The position numbers and the translations under genes were made by a program. From the NCBI GenBank assembly GCA_016647705.1, contig CM028327.1, positions 41,478,517 through 41,542,516 on the forward strand: a DNA stretch of 64,000 nucleotides. The letters run 5' to 3'. The notes under the pieces were generated by a model. That model was not told where the DNA came from. It saw only the letters and a program-made list of their open reading frames with translations, and did not search any database. Numbering within the stretch: the stretch's first letter is position 1; each line of letters starts with the position of its first letter. The DNA is from Eucommia ulmoides. Lineage: Eukaryota; Streptophyta; Magnoliopsida; Garryales; Eucommiaceae. Positions 53,556-64,000 of the stretch are shown piece by piece.

Positions 53556-55185
53556 ATGTCGCAAGCACTAAGGCCGAAAACCAGGGCCACAATCCGTCGA
53601 ATGGCCAACGAAGAAGACGTACATGCTGAAAGGTGAAATATCAGTGTCGAGGGACTCTGCCCGGGCCAGGCGTCTGAGGCCATCGATGCCGCCAGGCTCG
53701 ACAATGTGGAACGCCAGCTCGGCAAGTTCTAGGAGTACTTCGACATCCTCTTCTCCCGCATTCCTCCGCCCCCGGTTGAAGGGGGCCGGACCTCCATATT
53801 GCGGAGGAGAAGGCCCGTCCACAAGAGTCCGGTGATCGAGCGCTAGCCTCTTACGGACAGATGGCTCAGGCTCGGCCTCAGGCCGTTAACCGAGCACTAA
53901 GAGAAAGAGATCTTAACCCCCCAGTAGCCTCGGCATCAGTTTCAAGATCGGCCCGGGGACAACGGTTCGAGGACCGACCAGGGTCGCCACCGGCTCAGGA
54001 GTACAGTCGCCATGAGCGTTCCGAGCATCGATCTCACCAAGTCCGGGAGGTGGACTCTCACTCCCTACTACAAGCTCGTATAAGGGAGCCCAGACCTGTT
54101 GGCAGTTAGATTGTCGCCCCGGATAGGGTAACGACCACGATGGAGCGACGCCTGGCAGAAATAGAGGTCGCCCTTAGTCTCATGCGCAACACCGGGAAAG
54201 CCCGGGCTGCATGCTGGAATCCAATCTCCTTTCATTGCTAAAATCATGGAAGAGTCCCAACCCACTAGCAGCTCAATACGACAGGACAACTGACCCGTTG
54301 GACCATCTCTCCGTGTATGTTTCCCACATGGATGTACACGCTGCCACCAACGCCATAAAGTGTAAGTTCTTTTCACTCGAACTAACCGGTCCTAACAGGT
54401 CGTGGTTCAACGACTTTCCACGTGCCTCGATCTCTACATTCTTCCAGCTCTAGCAACAGTTCATAGAAAGGTTCAGCTTGTCACGACGTAGGCCAAAAAC
54501 ATCCTCTCACCTCCTTGGCGTCAGGCAGGAGAAAAATGAGAACCTGGTCAATTACGTGCACCGATTTTGGATGGAGTCCCTCGCGTGTGAGGGAGTGTTT
54601 GATGAGGTAGCACTCAACGCCTTCATCGGCGGACTAAGGCACTGACGACTCCTGTATGACCTGAATTCCAGGGCGGCTGCCAGCCTCTGCTAGGCACTTG
54701 ACCTCGGTGCCAATTTTTATAAGGCCAATCTCGTCGACAAGATTACGAAAAAAAAGGAAGATCTTCTCAGAAAGAAGTCCCGAGCCGACGAGGGTACGAG
54801 CCGATCTCAAGCTTCTCGAAGACTCCAAGCGGAGGGAAGGTTGGGGTCGTTTCCCGGCGATAGGAGGCCGTCTTTGGGTCCCCGTCAGGTCGTTTATACT
54901 CTCCTAACTGTCTCTGTCGCAACCATATTCGCCGAGAACGTCGAAAAAGGCATCTTCTCACCCGCGCCTCCCCATAGGGGGAAGCCCCTAGGAAAGTTGA
55001 CTGATAAGTACTACGACTTCCATAGGAGCAATGGTCATGCCACTGTCGAATGCTTCCGGCTGAAGGAAGAAATTGGAGCCCTCATTCACAGAGGCTACCT
55101 CAAAAATTACGTCCGCCTACCTGACGAAGATCGGTCCGGCTCTAATGACCGTCATGACGGACGCCAAAGACAGCGCAGAAAGTAG
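53556..55185 (+). pseudogene. Tat element gag, broken
   Basis: A start at 53556 (MSQALRPKTRATIRRMANEE) is followed by stops. The retrotransposon Gag domain is readable at about 54211-54640 (NPLAAQYDRTTDPLDHLSVY, then FFSLELTGPNRSWFND, and ENLVNYVHRFW in a continuing frame). A zinc-knuckle-like region near 54990-55130 (KYYDFHRSNGHATVECFRLKEEI) keeps D/H/C positions but lacks the first cysteines. Several frames and stops are involved. Confidence 0.83.
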
Positions 55186-55388
55186 AATGATAACCGGGCT
55201 CAGCCCGTGGTGAGCGAGCTAGGGACGACTCTGACCTGAGAGTCGATGACGAAATCAACACCATCCACGACGACCTGGGTTTCGAAAGGGAAACATCTTC
55301 TTCTCGGAAGAGATACGAAGACAAGAGTAAAAGGAAAGCGGAACAACGCGTCTATAAGGTTAGAACGATAGATACGGCCTCCCATAAT

Positions 55389-55937
55389 GTGATCTTCTTC
55401 AATGAGGCCGACCTGAGGGGGGTGCACGTTCCGCATGACGATGCCCTGGTCATTGCAGCTCTAATCAATCATTTCAAAATAGCGAGGATACTCGTCGATG
55501 GAGGTAGCTCGACATATATTATCTTCAAGGGAGCCTTCGATAAAATGGGTGTAGAACCGAGCTCCGTGCAGCCCGTCAGATCCCCTTTCATCGGGTTTGG
55601 TGGCTACGTGTTCAGTTCGGTCGGCTGGGTCTCTCTGCCCGTCACCATTAGCTCCAGCCCTAACGTTGCCACCGTCTGGTCCAAATTCCTTATCGTTGAT
55701 AGGCCATCGCCGTACAACGCGATTATGGGTCGTCCCATTGTGGCCGCCCTGAAAGCCGTATGCTCCCCTTATCACCAGAAAATGAAATTCCCTACGGATT
55801 CAGGGGTTGGAGAAGTACAAGGAAACCAAGAAATCACCCAGTCCTGTGCAAGAAGGGCCTTGGAGAAAAAAAAAATCAATTACATTCGGAGCCCTAGCTA
55901 TGTACCCTACGTCGGATGGACTCGTGGTCCTCGCTGA
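55389..55937 (+). pseudogene. Tat element protease
   Basis: The open frame contains FNEADLRGVHVPHDDALVI and the aspartic-protease box RILVDGGSSTYIIF, then GRPIVAALKAVCSPYHQKMKF. The DGGS active site is the form usual in Tat elements. A frame change after 55880 leads into RT. Confidence 0.85.
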
Positions 55938-55949
55938 CGGGGTTAAGCC

Positions 55950-57480
55950 CATTCCGATCAACAATCCGCGTGACGACGAGCCCATCCCGCGACCCCATGA
56001 AGATCTGGTTGATGTCCCCATTCACCCCGTTATCGTGGAAAGAACGGTAAGAATTGGGGCTCAGCTAAGCCCAGAAGAACGATCCGACCTCACCGAGCTG
56101 TTGGTAAGAAACCACGACGTTTTTGCCTGGTCGCACAACGAACTTCCCGGTATAGATCCAAGTGTTGGCATGCACCGGCTGCATGCCAATGTTCACCATC
56201 CGCCTGTTCGCCAAAAGAGGAGGAAGTTCTACCCAGACTGTCAGAAGATAATAGAAGATGAGATGGATAAGCTCGTCAGGTCGGACGTCGTAGAAGAAGT
56301 CAAGTTCCCAGACTAGCTTGCGAATGTCGTGCTGGCCCCGAAGGCCAGCAACAAATGGTGACTTTTCGTTGACTTCAAAGATGTAAACAAGGTCTGCCCG
56401 AAAGACTTATTTCCACTTCCAAGGATCGACATCGTAATCGATACTACAGCGGGACACGAGCGACTCAGTTTCCTCGATACTTATGTTGGCCATAATCAGA
56501 TCCCCATGTATCTCCCGGACAAAAGCAAAATCTCATTTATCACCGACAGAGGCACCTACTGCTACAAAATCATGTCGTTTGGCCTTCGCAACGCAAGGGC
56601 GACCTACCAGAGGCTTGTCAATAAAATGTTCAAGGAAGAAATCGGGAGCACGATGGAGGTGTACATCAACGACATGCTCGTGAAAATTTGTTGGGCTGAA
56701 GATCACCTCAACCACCTCCAGACCTGCTTCGATAAGCTTCGAGCTCACTACATGAAGTTGAATCCAAATAAGTGTATTTTCGGCGAGTCCGCTGGTAAGT
56801 TCCTAGGCTTCGTGGTTTCCCAGCGCGGCATCGACGCGAATCCCGACCAGATCAGCACGGTGTTCGGCATGGCCCCTCCTCGGAATAAGAATGAGGTCCA
56901 GATGCTAACAGGTCGGTTGGCCGCCCTGAACCGGTTCATCTTCAGGTCGTCCGAAAAATGTCTCATCTTTTTCAAAATTCTCCGAGGGAACAAGGCATTC
57001 GAATGGACCGATGAGTGTGACCACGTCTTTGGAAAGCTGAAAAGATATATGTCATCGGCTTCCCTACTCACTACGTCGCAGAAGGGCGAAGACTTGCTCA
57101 TTTACATCGTAGCCTCCCCGACGGCTGTCAGTGTCGGCCTAGTAAGGGAGGACGCTGGCGTCCAGAGCCCGATCTACTACTCGAGCCGTGTCTTAACCGA
57201 CACCAAACTGAGGTACATGAAATTTGAAAAACTGGCCTACGCCCTGCTGATCGCCTCAAGGAAGCTACGCCAATATTTTCAAGCTCATACTATAGTGGTG
57301 TTGACGGACCAGCCGTTGAGGCAGATTCTCCACTCCCCTAACATTTGAGGGAGGTTAATGAAGTATAGCCTAGAACTAGGTCAATTCCATATCGAGTATC
57401 ACCCCAGGACGGCAATCAAGGGACAAGTCTTGGCTGACTTCATAGCCGAGTTGACCTTCCCCGAGGAAGAGTCCATTCCT
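55950..57480 (+). pseudogene. Tat element reverse transcriptase and RNase H
   Basis: RT is read from 55807-56316 (LSPEERSDLTELLVRNHDVF, then FYPDCQKIIEDEMDKL) and 56506-57348 (ITDRGTYCYKIMSFGLRNAR, MEVYINDMLVK, LNPNKCIFGE). The catalytic YxDD box reads YIND, so one active-site Asp is lost. The RNase H part is PTAVSVGLVREDAGVQSPIY and LTDQPLRQIL. A stretch between 56316 and 56506 has an in-frame stop. Confidence 0.88.
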
Positions 57481-57489
57481 AATTAAGGT

Positions 57490-59282
57490 GAATCCGAGCA
57501 GACCTCTGGAAGCCCAAGACGAACTGAAAGCTTGTCCGACCTTGGCCCCGAGGCGTGGCAGTTCTTCACTGACGGATCCTCCAATCAAAGCGGCTCGGGT
57601 GCCAGGATGGTCCTCGTGGCCCCAGATAAGGTAGAGATCGAGTACGCCCTCAAACTTGGATTCCGAGCTACAAACAATGAGGCCGAGTATGAGGCGCTAT
57701 TAGCCGCGGTTAGCCCGAGAATATAACATGAAAACCCTTTTTGTGATGTGTGATTCCCAACTCGTGGCTAATCAGGTCAATGGTGATTACCTCACAAAGG
57801 ACCCGAGCATGGTGGCCTACTTGGAGAGGGTGAAAGACTTGACAAAACTCTTTGACAAGGTGAAAGTCACGCAAATACCCCGAGAAGAGAACAGGCACGC
57901 CGACGCCCTGACTAACTTAGCCTCAGCAGTCGAGTACACACTCAAGAAGACAGTCCTCGTTGAATTCCTCGCCGAGTCGAGCACAACCTCCTCAGACGAG
58001 CCCCCGATAATATGCGCCCTGGATTCCAAGTCGACTTGGATGGACCCCATAGTGAGCTACCTTACCGACGAGATGTTTCCTATTGATCAGGCTCACTCTC
58101 GAAGAATACAGTACTAGGCAGCGCGATACGCCCTCATCGACAGGGTTCTTTACCAAAAATCCTTCTCCAATCCGTATTCTCGGTGTCTCCGACCTTAAAA
58201 GGCCGACTACATTATGAGGGAAGTCCACGAGGGGATTTGCGAAAATCACTTGGGGGGGCAAGTCCCTAGTTAGGAAGCTGCTCTTGACCGGGTATTATTG
58301 GCCGAAGATCTTGGAAGACGTGGGAGAATTCGTGAAAATGTGTGACAAGTGCCAGAGATTTGCCGCACACCCTCATGCCCCACCGACCGAGCTGGTCCTG
58401 ATGTCTAGCCTGTGGCCGTTCGCCTAGTGGGGAATCGACCTCCTCGGGGGGACCGGCCAGAGGAAATTTCTTGTCGTCGTCATCGACTACTTCACTAAGT
58501 GGGTTGAAACCAAGCCACTTGCAACGATCATTAAGCAACGAATTCGAGACTTTGTATGGAAACACCTTATTTGCAGATTTGGCATACCAAGGGCTATCGT
58601 CTCCAACAATGAAAAGCAGTTCGATAACAACCTGTTCGTTAAGATGTGTGTCGGGCTGAGGATCAAGACAAAATTCTTCTCTCCCGGCCAGCCCCAGGCC
58701 AACGGACAAGTCAAAGTTATCAATCGGACTATCTTGCAAAATCTGAAAATCCAGTTGGACAAATCAACGGGGCTATGGGTGGAAGACCTCCATCCCGTGT
58801 TGTGGGCTTACCACACGACAGCCCGGACACCGACCGACGAGACGTCTTTTGTGATAACATTCGGTTCGAAAGCTGTGATCCCCGTGGAGGTCAAAAAACC
58901 CTCTCCCCGTACGGCCCGCCCATTCGACCCAGCTAAGAATGAGGCAGGTCTGGCCCTGAACCTCGACCTGCTTGAGGAAAGGCAGGGGTAGGCTCAGATT
59001 CATTAGGCTACCTACTAGTAGAGGGCAGCCTGATACTATGATCGTCGTGTCCGACCTCGATCTTTTAACGTTGGGGACCTCGTCCTGAGGAAGGTCACCC
59101 TAGCTACCAAGGAGCAAAATACTGGGAAGCTAGCATCGAGCTGGGAATGTCCCTACCGTGTGGTTAGCGTGGCCTTGCTTGGCACGTATAACGTGGAAAC
59201 GGAAGAAGAGGTACCACTCAGACACCACTAGACCGCTGAACACCTCAAATACTACTACCAAACCGATGACCAAAATCCATAA
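57490..59282 (+). pseudogene. Tat element archaeal-type RNase H and integrase
   Basis: The second RNase H is split by a frameshift near 57720. It shows WQFFTDGSSNQSGSGARMVL, ATNNEAEYEALLAA, then CDSQLVANQVNGDYLTKDP and REENRHADALTNLAS. The integrase follows: a HxxxH...CDKCQRFA zinc module (58240-58370), the core (DYFTKWVETKPLATI, SPGQPQANGQVKVINRTILQ) and a C-terminal GDLVLRKV segment (59070). Two RNase H domains are the hallmark of the Tat clade. Stops at several points. Confidence 0.88.
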
Positions 59283-59454
59283 AACTTGTCATATATTTTG
59301 TATTTTGATCTCACAAGAGTTGTAATGGAAAAGGTTGTAGTCAATGAAAAGAGAAGCGTTTTCAGTTCAATAAATTTCTAGTTTCCGCAAAATAGTGCGT
59401 CTACGGATCGAACCTAAAGAAGATCGACAAAGCTTAAAAAAACTGAGCTCGGCA

Positions 59455-59970
59455 GATCGTCTGGGGGGCAAAACGATCCTAAGGCCCCTTTCCCTGTAAA
59501 GGCGAAACCGAACAATCCCCGTGCCAAAGGCCGGGGCTGGGCCGTGCTCCAGCCATCAACCTGGGCAGAGGTAGCCCTCTAACCTCGGGAATTATCTAGG
59601 AATGATACGAAATCGGAGGCCACACCCTGGAAGAAGATCGGCAAGCCCGAAAAATTAGGCTTGCCAAATCATCTGGGGGGCAATGTGACCTATAATTTAA
59701 GCAAAACACCAGCAAGGCGACGGAGACCGAACTCAATACCCTACCAGGCAAGACACCAAGGAGCCCAGTTGGCATGGGTTTACTTGGTCGTCTGGGGGGC
59801 AAAATCAAAGAAGTGGTAAAATCGTACCGATCACTAAAAAAGACGACCTCAACAACTCGTTGAGGCAAAGCTACCTTGGTCGTCTGAGGGGCAAAGACTG
59901 TCGGGCACCACTAAGTTGACCATAATAGCTCGCTAATCACAAGCTCTTCTGATCGACTGGGGGGCAAGGT
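59455..59970 (+). repeat. Five polypurine-tract-like boxes in the Tat 3' region
   Basis: CTGGGGGGCAA-type boxes recur at about 59461, 59673, 59791, 59883 (CTGAGGGGCAAA) and 59957, each preceded by a GGTCGT/GATCGA-like stretch. They resemble the functional tract at 63111-63125. No coding sequence lies between them. Confidence 0.8.
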
Positions 59971-60229
59971 GTGTGCAGATTGCTGGGCACAGGATTGGTG
60001 CTCCAGCTCGACAAATCTTGGCCACTTGTGAAAACAAAATAAAATTTCTTTTTCAAATATCATTGTCATCAACCATCCAACAAAGCAAAGACACAAGAGA
60101 AGAAGGAGCCAAACGAAAATTATATTCAAGTCGTCAAAATGTACAAAAAGTAACGGGATTACTGCCCGTGATATACAAGCCCGCTATCTGCTGGGCCGAA
60201 CAAAAAGAAAAAAAGGAAAAAAAAAAATA

Positions 60230-62688
60230 AAAAACTAAGTCAACTGGTCACGCTGGGCTGGTGGCTGAGAGGCTATTGATCTGTACCGGACTGCTCGACG
60301 ACGGTCTCCTCTACAGTTTTTTCATCGTGGGATCCGGGAGGTCAGCTCGGCTCGACTTTCGGGATGGCCAGTTCGATGCTCGGTTTGGCATCCTGTTGGA
60401 CCTAAGCTTCAGCGATGTCTTCGTCGGTCAGCTTGAGAGTTATCTTGGTATGGTCGACTTTCGGGAATTGATGGCGCAAGGAGTCGACCGCTCCCTTGAA
60501 ACCGAGTTCGATCACGCTGACGGCAATGCGGTCTCGGAGCCCATTGAATTCTTTGCTCTTCTTGTACAGGGCGATCGCCTCAGCTCGGGCTTTCTCCAGC
60601 TCAGTCGCTTGATCCCTCTAGAGCTCCTCAAGCCACGACCAAACAATGTGCTCGGATCGTCTGACCTTTTCGGCCCTCTTCTCCGCAGCCTCTTTCTCCT
60701 AATGCATTCGCTCATCCTCCTCGCACATGCGGTCCATCTCATCAGTCATCCGCTCCATCTCATTCTTGTAGTCTTCCAGGAGGCGGATGTCATTCTCCCT
60801 TGCCTTCATTAGCCCTTCGACCGTTTGGATGGCCTGGTATAGGTGAGCATCGGCCTCCAGCGAAAAAAAACACCGCCCACAAGATCAACAACGCTGTCAT
60901 TAAAAACTTAAAAAGTTCTAAGTCCTCAGTGCTGACCGGAGAGAGTAACTTACCGAAATACGTGCCAATTCATATTGACACAGAGTTTGGCATCAGTCTT
61001 TGCGGAGAATTTTGTCCTATCCGTTGGCGGTACCATCCGCAGAGCGAATTTGGTCAGCAAGCTTGCATTTTGGGTGGCAGGCTCATGGGGGAGAAGCCCG
61101 ATCCGGATGATGACCTCCCCAGCCCTTTCGTCACCACCGTGTGTTTGCTCTTCTTCTTGGACTGTAGTGGCAGGTCGGCTCTTCTTGTGTTTTCCGGACG
61201 ACGCGTCGGATGTCCCTGCCTTCCTTTTCCCCTTGTCTTTTTTGACGGGAAGGGCGGGGTCTTCTTGGGCGATCTCCTTCTGCTCAGCCCTTGCAGTGCC
61301 CGGGGTACCAGATCTCTTCGGTGTTGGAACGGACCTTGCCTGGTTGGCGGGCCTCACCTCCTTGGTCCTCTGGTTGGCCTGTGTGCTTTGGGCGGCCTGC
61401 CGTGCGTCTACACCTTTCTTCGCCCTCCGGGTTATCGTAGCCATGTCCATTTTTTTTTTAAAAATAAATAAATAAATAAATATACAATTCGGTCAGCGAG
61501 GAAGAAAAATAACTGAAGTAAAACTAAACGACCGGGACGAGCTCGAGGCACTTACCGTTTCGAGAATTTGGGTTCAGGGTCGGCGCCGGCAGAGAGGGGT
61601 CGCTCCAGAAGTATACGTCGTACAAGCATGACGTGAGTAGAGAACCGACGTGAGTAAATGATGTCCGAAAGATCACCTCCTTCTCTTCTAGGATCTCCGA
61701 GCTGGGCTTGCATTTCTTCGTCACTGAAAATAAAATGAGCACGTTAGAACGGAAACCAGGGTGAAGGGGAACGAGGTCTGAGCTGAAAAAGCTTACCCAT
61801 ATCTCCTCAGTGCCTCTGGACCGGAAAATCGAACGACGACGCTTCGTCGGCCTCCCACTCGGTACCTCCCAAGAAGAAGAACTCCGGCTTCTAATCCTTA
61901 ATGGAGTCGGGATAACCCTTGAGGAACTTTCGTCAGGCTGAGTGATAAAACCAACCCTTCTCGTCGGGCATGGCCTTTGCCATGAACAAAGTATAGAACA
62001 GGTCAAGGGACGGCGTAATTCCCTCTGCCAAGCAGATGATGTGGAACGACACGATCAAGCGGATGTTGTTGGGAGAGAGCTGTGACGGGCACAAGCCCAA
62101 ATCCCAACAGACTTCATTTACCCAGAGGTGGATGGGAAATCGTAGCCCGCCCTGCAGTTGCTGGTCATAGACCGCGATAAACCCTTCAGGTGGGTCGCAT
62201 GCTCGGTCGTCCAGCCCGATAGCACGAAGAACTACCGAGCTGGGGATCGCGTACTTAGTACGCAATTTACAGACCATTTTTTCCAAGAGGTCGGAATCCA
62301 TTCTCTAGACCAAAGCATCCGTGGGAACCTCACATGTCAGTCAACGGGAAGTCGAGCTCACCTGTGGAGGATACCCGGACGTTGATGGTCTGGCGGCTGC
62401 AGAACCACCAGAGGAACTCACCTCACGCCTTGTCCTCAGAGACTCGCGGGATAGACCAATCACAGGGAGTGCCCCTACTCCAATCTCACCCTGAGACTCC
62501 TCGGATGAAAACGTCCACTGAATGACGAGCTCCTGCTCACTTGCCGACCTGGAGGCCGGAAAGACGGTGGGGTCTGACTCCGTCGCAGACGAGCTGAGCT
62601 CCATCTGGACGCCTGGGGAGTACGCCGCTATCACGTCGATTAGGGACGCATTACTCCCCGACCAGCCGGACCCAAAAGCAGAAGACAT
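60230..62688 (-). pseudogene. Antisense gene within the Tat element (Transposase_28/plant-mobile-like), decayed
   Basis: Opposite to gag-pol, between integrase and the 3' LTR. Parts from 5' to 3': a Ser-rich N-terminus (62341-62688); a globular part (61800-62301) with YAIPSSVVLRAIGLDD, LRFPIHLWVNEVCWDLGLCP and LSPNNIRLIVSFHIIC, which fits the 'putative gypsy type transposon' family; a basic nuclear-signal-rich part (60950-61450: KKDKGKRKAG, GKHKKSRP); and a coiled-coil end (60230-60860: NEMERMTDEMDRMCEEDERM, then VDSLRHQFPKVDHTKITLKL). Stops interrupt the globular and coiled-coil parts. A CAG-GTGAGC donor-like site is at 62362/62361. Extra antisense genes are known from Tat elements; their function is unknown. 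Confidence 0.75.
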
Positions 62689-62807
62689 AAAGAAGAAGAT
62701 GAAAAGAAAAAAAGAAAAGAAGACAAGGACAGGAAGAGTACCATGCTCAGGAGGTCGGGAAGAGCTTTCGCGAAAATCTGGTGAGGAAATTTGAAGAATG
62801 GGTCGCG

Positions 62808-62816
62808 TATTTATAG
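62808..62816 (-). promoter_or_regulatory. TATA box for the antisense gene of the Tat element
   Basis: On the minus strand the sequence reads CTATAAATA, 120 bp before the first ATG (62688) of the antisense frame, a normal plant core-promoter distance. It is outside both LTRs, so the antisense gene appears to have its own promoter. Confidence 0.6.
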
Positions 62817-63125
62817 GGTACCGAGAACTCGAACCATCGCATCATATCGAACGATTCGCAGGACTTCGATTCTCGCACCCTCGGCCACGTGTCGTACATC
62901 CGGACGGACTGACAGTCTGGCTTCCTCGAGAAGCCAAAAGGCGCGTTCAGTATGTATCGGTCTACTAGCTTCTAAGAGACGCCAATAGGCATGCCCTGTC
63001 GGGCTGCGCCACCCCGGTTCCGCCATCCCCTCTCTTCTTCAACCCCACTGCTCATTCCAAGAGGCCTGACCACTGAATCCTCAGCATCTCATGTTCCATT
63101 TCCACCCTAAGGCTTGGGGGGCAAC

Positions 63126-63814
63126 TGATGTGGGTAAGTCAGGCCTCTTCCACGTGTCAACCACCATAGCTACAGATTTGCCACGTCACCAGTTACCTCG
63201 TACCAGCCCGGGGTGTTCTTAGGTCGACAGTTGCTGAGAGATCGGAGTGCCCAGACCGATCTCCGCGTATTTGGCCCGGCCTGGCTCGCTTCCCCGATAG
63301 GCCGGACCCATGTCCCCGTCATCAACAGTGATGGGCCCCAGGCCCAGGCCCATAGCTCTAATCTGCCGTGTCGCCCACACGCTTGACTGTTTACCGGTAA
63401 TCCGAACTTAAGGTCTTAATCTTGTTTACGCTAATCACACTTCCGTCTATAAATAGGAGGCTTCCCCAACACCTTAGGGGGACGAGAAAATCATTCTATA
63501 GAGAGAAACTTTGCCTCAGATCGGTCAGACAGGTCGAGGTAACAATAACTCTCCGACCTATATTTCTAACCCAGACTCTTACTCTCACACCGGAGGGGGC
63601 ACGCCGGGAAAAACTTGGTCGTCCTTTGTGCAGGTGACGGATTGGAGTTCGGCCAGGAGCACGGAAGGAAATGAAGACCCAAGCTCAGACTCATGCCTTA
63701 CCAAACCTGTTCGACCCGGCTGCAGCATGTAAGGAAGTTCAACAAACACCCCTCTTACCCCTGATCAGAGAGTTTGGACCATACTGCTGGTTGGACCAAC
63801 TTTCGACACCAACA
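63126..63814 (+). repeat. 3' LTR of the Tat element
   Basis: 689 bp, starting TGATGTGGGTAAG and ending CACCAACA, with a TATAAATA box near 63448-63456. It aligns with 51338-51784 except for about 240 bp (roughly 63521-63775) missing from the left copy. Confidence 0.92.
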
Positions 63815-64000
63815 AATTTTATAACAATTTTGAACGACAAACAGTTAACTGCAACACACATAATTATTTTAAAGAAGACTTTATGAACATTTTTATCCTT
63901 TTTCCTTTCTCCCTTATAATTTTTCTGGAAAAAAAAAAACTGTATACATATACCATGTCATATGTATATTTATGAAGCACTTGAATAGGAAGAAGAATGG
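63815..64000. other. Right flank of the Tat insertion
   Basis: AATTTTATAACAATTTTGAA continues the foldback repeat that was interrupted at 51337. No gene seen. Confidence 0.6.

Larger units (their letters stand above)
51338..63814 (+). mobile_element. Tat-lineage Ty3/gypsy LTR retrotransposon with extra antisense gene
   Basis: LTRs at 51338-51784 and 63126-63814 start TGATGTGGG; the right one ends CCAACA, the left ends in a mutated ACTAACG. Flanking 5-mers AATTC and AATTT differ by one base. A PBS-like TGACGCCGTCTGTGGGAA follows the left LTR (51787 on), and a polypurine tract GGCTTGGGGGGCAAC (63111-63125) precedes the right LTR. The order gag, protease, RT-RNase H, second (archaeal-type) RNase H, integrase, then an antisense gene is characteristic of Tat elements. 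Many stops and frameshifts, a deleted 5' LTR and a nested solo LTR show it is dead. Total 12.5 kb, about 10.9 kb without the nested LTR. Confidence 0.93.

Noticed and set aside
55389..58991. Treating the Tat gag-pol frames as active genes
   Set aside because: Numerous stops and frame changes plus the altered RT active site show a decayed element.
60261..61475. Plus-strand frames of 183, 223 and 166 codons near the Tat 3' end
   Set aside because: They are complements of the antisense gene, whose coiled-coil and basic parts read sensibly on the minus strand.
62305..62361. 57-bp intron in the antisense Tat gene joining its first two parts
   Set aside because: Donor CAG/GTGAGC and acceptor CTAG fit and phase is kept, but 57 bp is below the usual plant intron minimum. 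Stops could simply be decay.
1..64000. CRISPR arrays, operons, tRNA or rRNA genes
   Set aside because: The tandem repeats are satellite- or LTR-like without spacer structure; only SINE-borne tRNA-like boxes are seen.

Overview
This window is nuclear DNA of a flowering plant, almost certainly a eudicot. The evidence is spliced genes with GT-AG introns (a UBC32-type E2 and a 13-exon OB-fold gene), plant-only families (GRAS regulators, a PMEI-domain secreted protein), AT-rich spacers and several layers of plant transposable elements: Ty3/gypsy chromovirus and Tat elements, an L1-type LINE with RNase H, SIRE-like and Athila-like solo LTRs, TRIM-like repeats, SINEs and MITEs. The species cannot be named from the sequence alone. 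I saw no operons, CRISPR arrays, tRNA or rRNA genes.

Layout. 1-17.3 kb: three tandem GRAS-family genes, all on the minus strand (916-2475, 11512-13233, 15519-17291). They are separated by blocks of a small LTR-like repeat, and a 5.4-kb decayed chromovirus (4156-9548) lies between the first two. 17.3-21.5 kb: AT-rich spacer with no gene recognised. 21.5-30.5 kb: a decayed LINE on the minus strand, split by a 2.5-kb solo LTR (22913-25435, perfect 5-bp target duplication). That LTR itself carries a 332-bp GC-richer insert that may be of organellar origin. 31.5-35.8 kb: a five-exon UBC32-like, tail-anchored ER ubiquitin-conjugating enzyme, with MITEs and SINEs in its introns and an exact plant ER-stress element in its promoter. 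37.4-38.9 kb: a secreted PMEI-domain protein with a long Ser/Gly repeat region. 40.7-50.0 kb: a 13-exon, 669-codon minus-strand gene for a multi-OB-fold, zinc-ribbon protein resembling RPA1 and SHLD2, with introns full of repeats. 51.3-63.8 kb: a 12.5-kb Tat-lineage Ty3/gypsy element with a nested Athila-like solo LTR, decayed gag-pol, an extra antisense gene with its own TATA box, and repeated polypurine-like boxes.

How the genes relate. There is no single pathway. The GRAS trio looks like a local expansion of one transcriptional-regulator gene. The E2 belongs to ER-associated degradation, and its promoter element fits ER-stress induction. The OB-fold gene carries an E2F-like box upstream, which fits a role in DNA replication or repair. 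This last gene is the best candidate for something poorly described: a plant protein with a shieldin-2-like domain order. The antisense gene inside the Tat element and the many precisely dateable nested insertions are the next most informative features.

All gene models were read by eye from open frames, splice sites and motif conservation. No database search was run.
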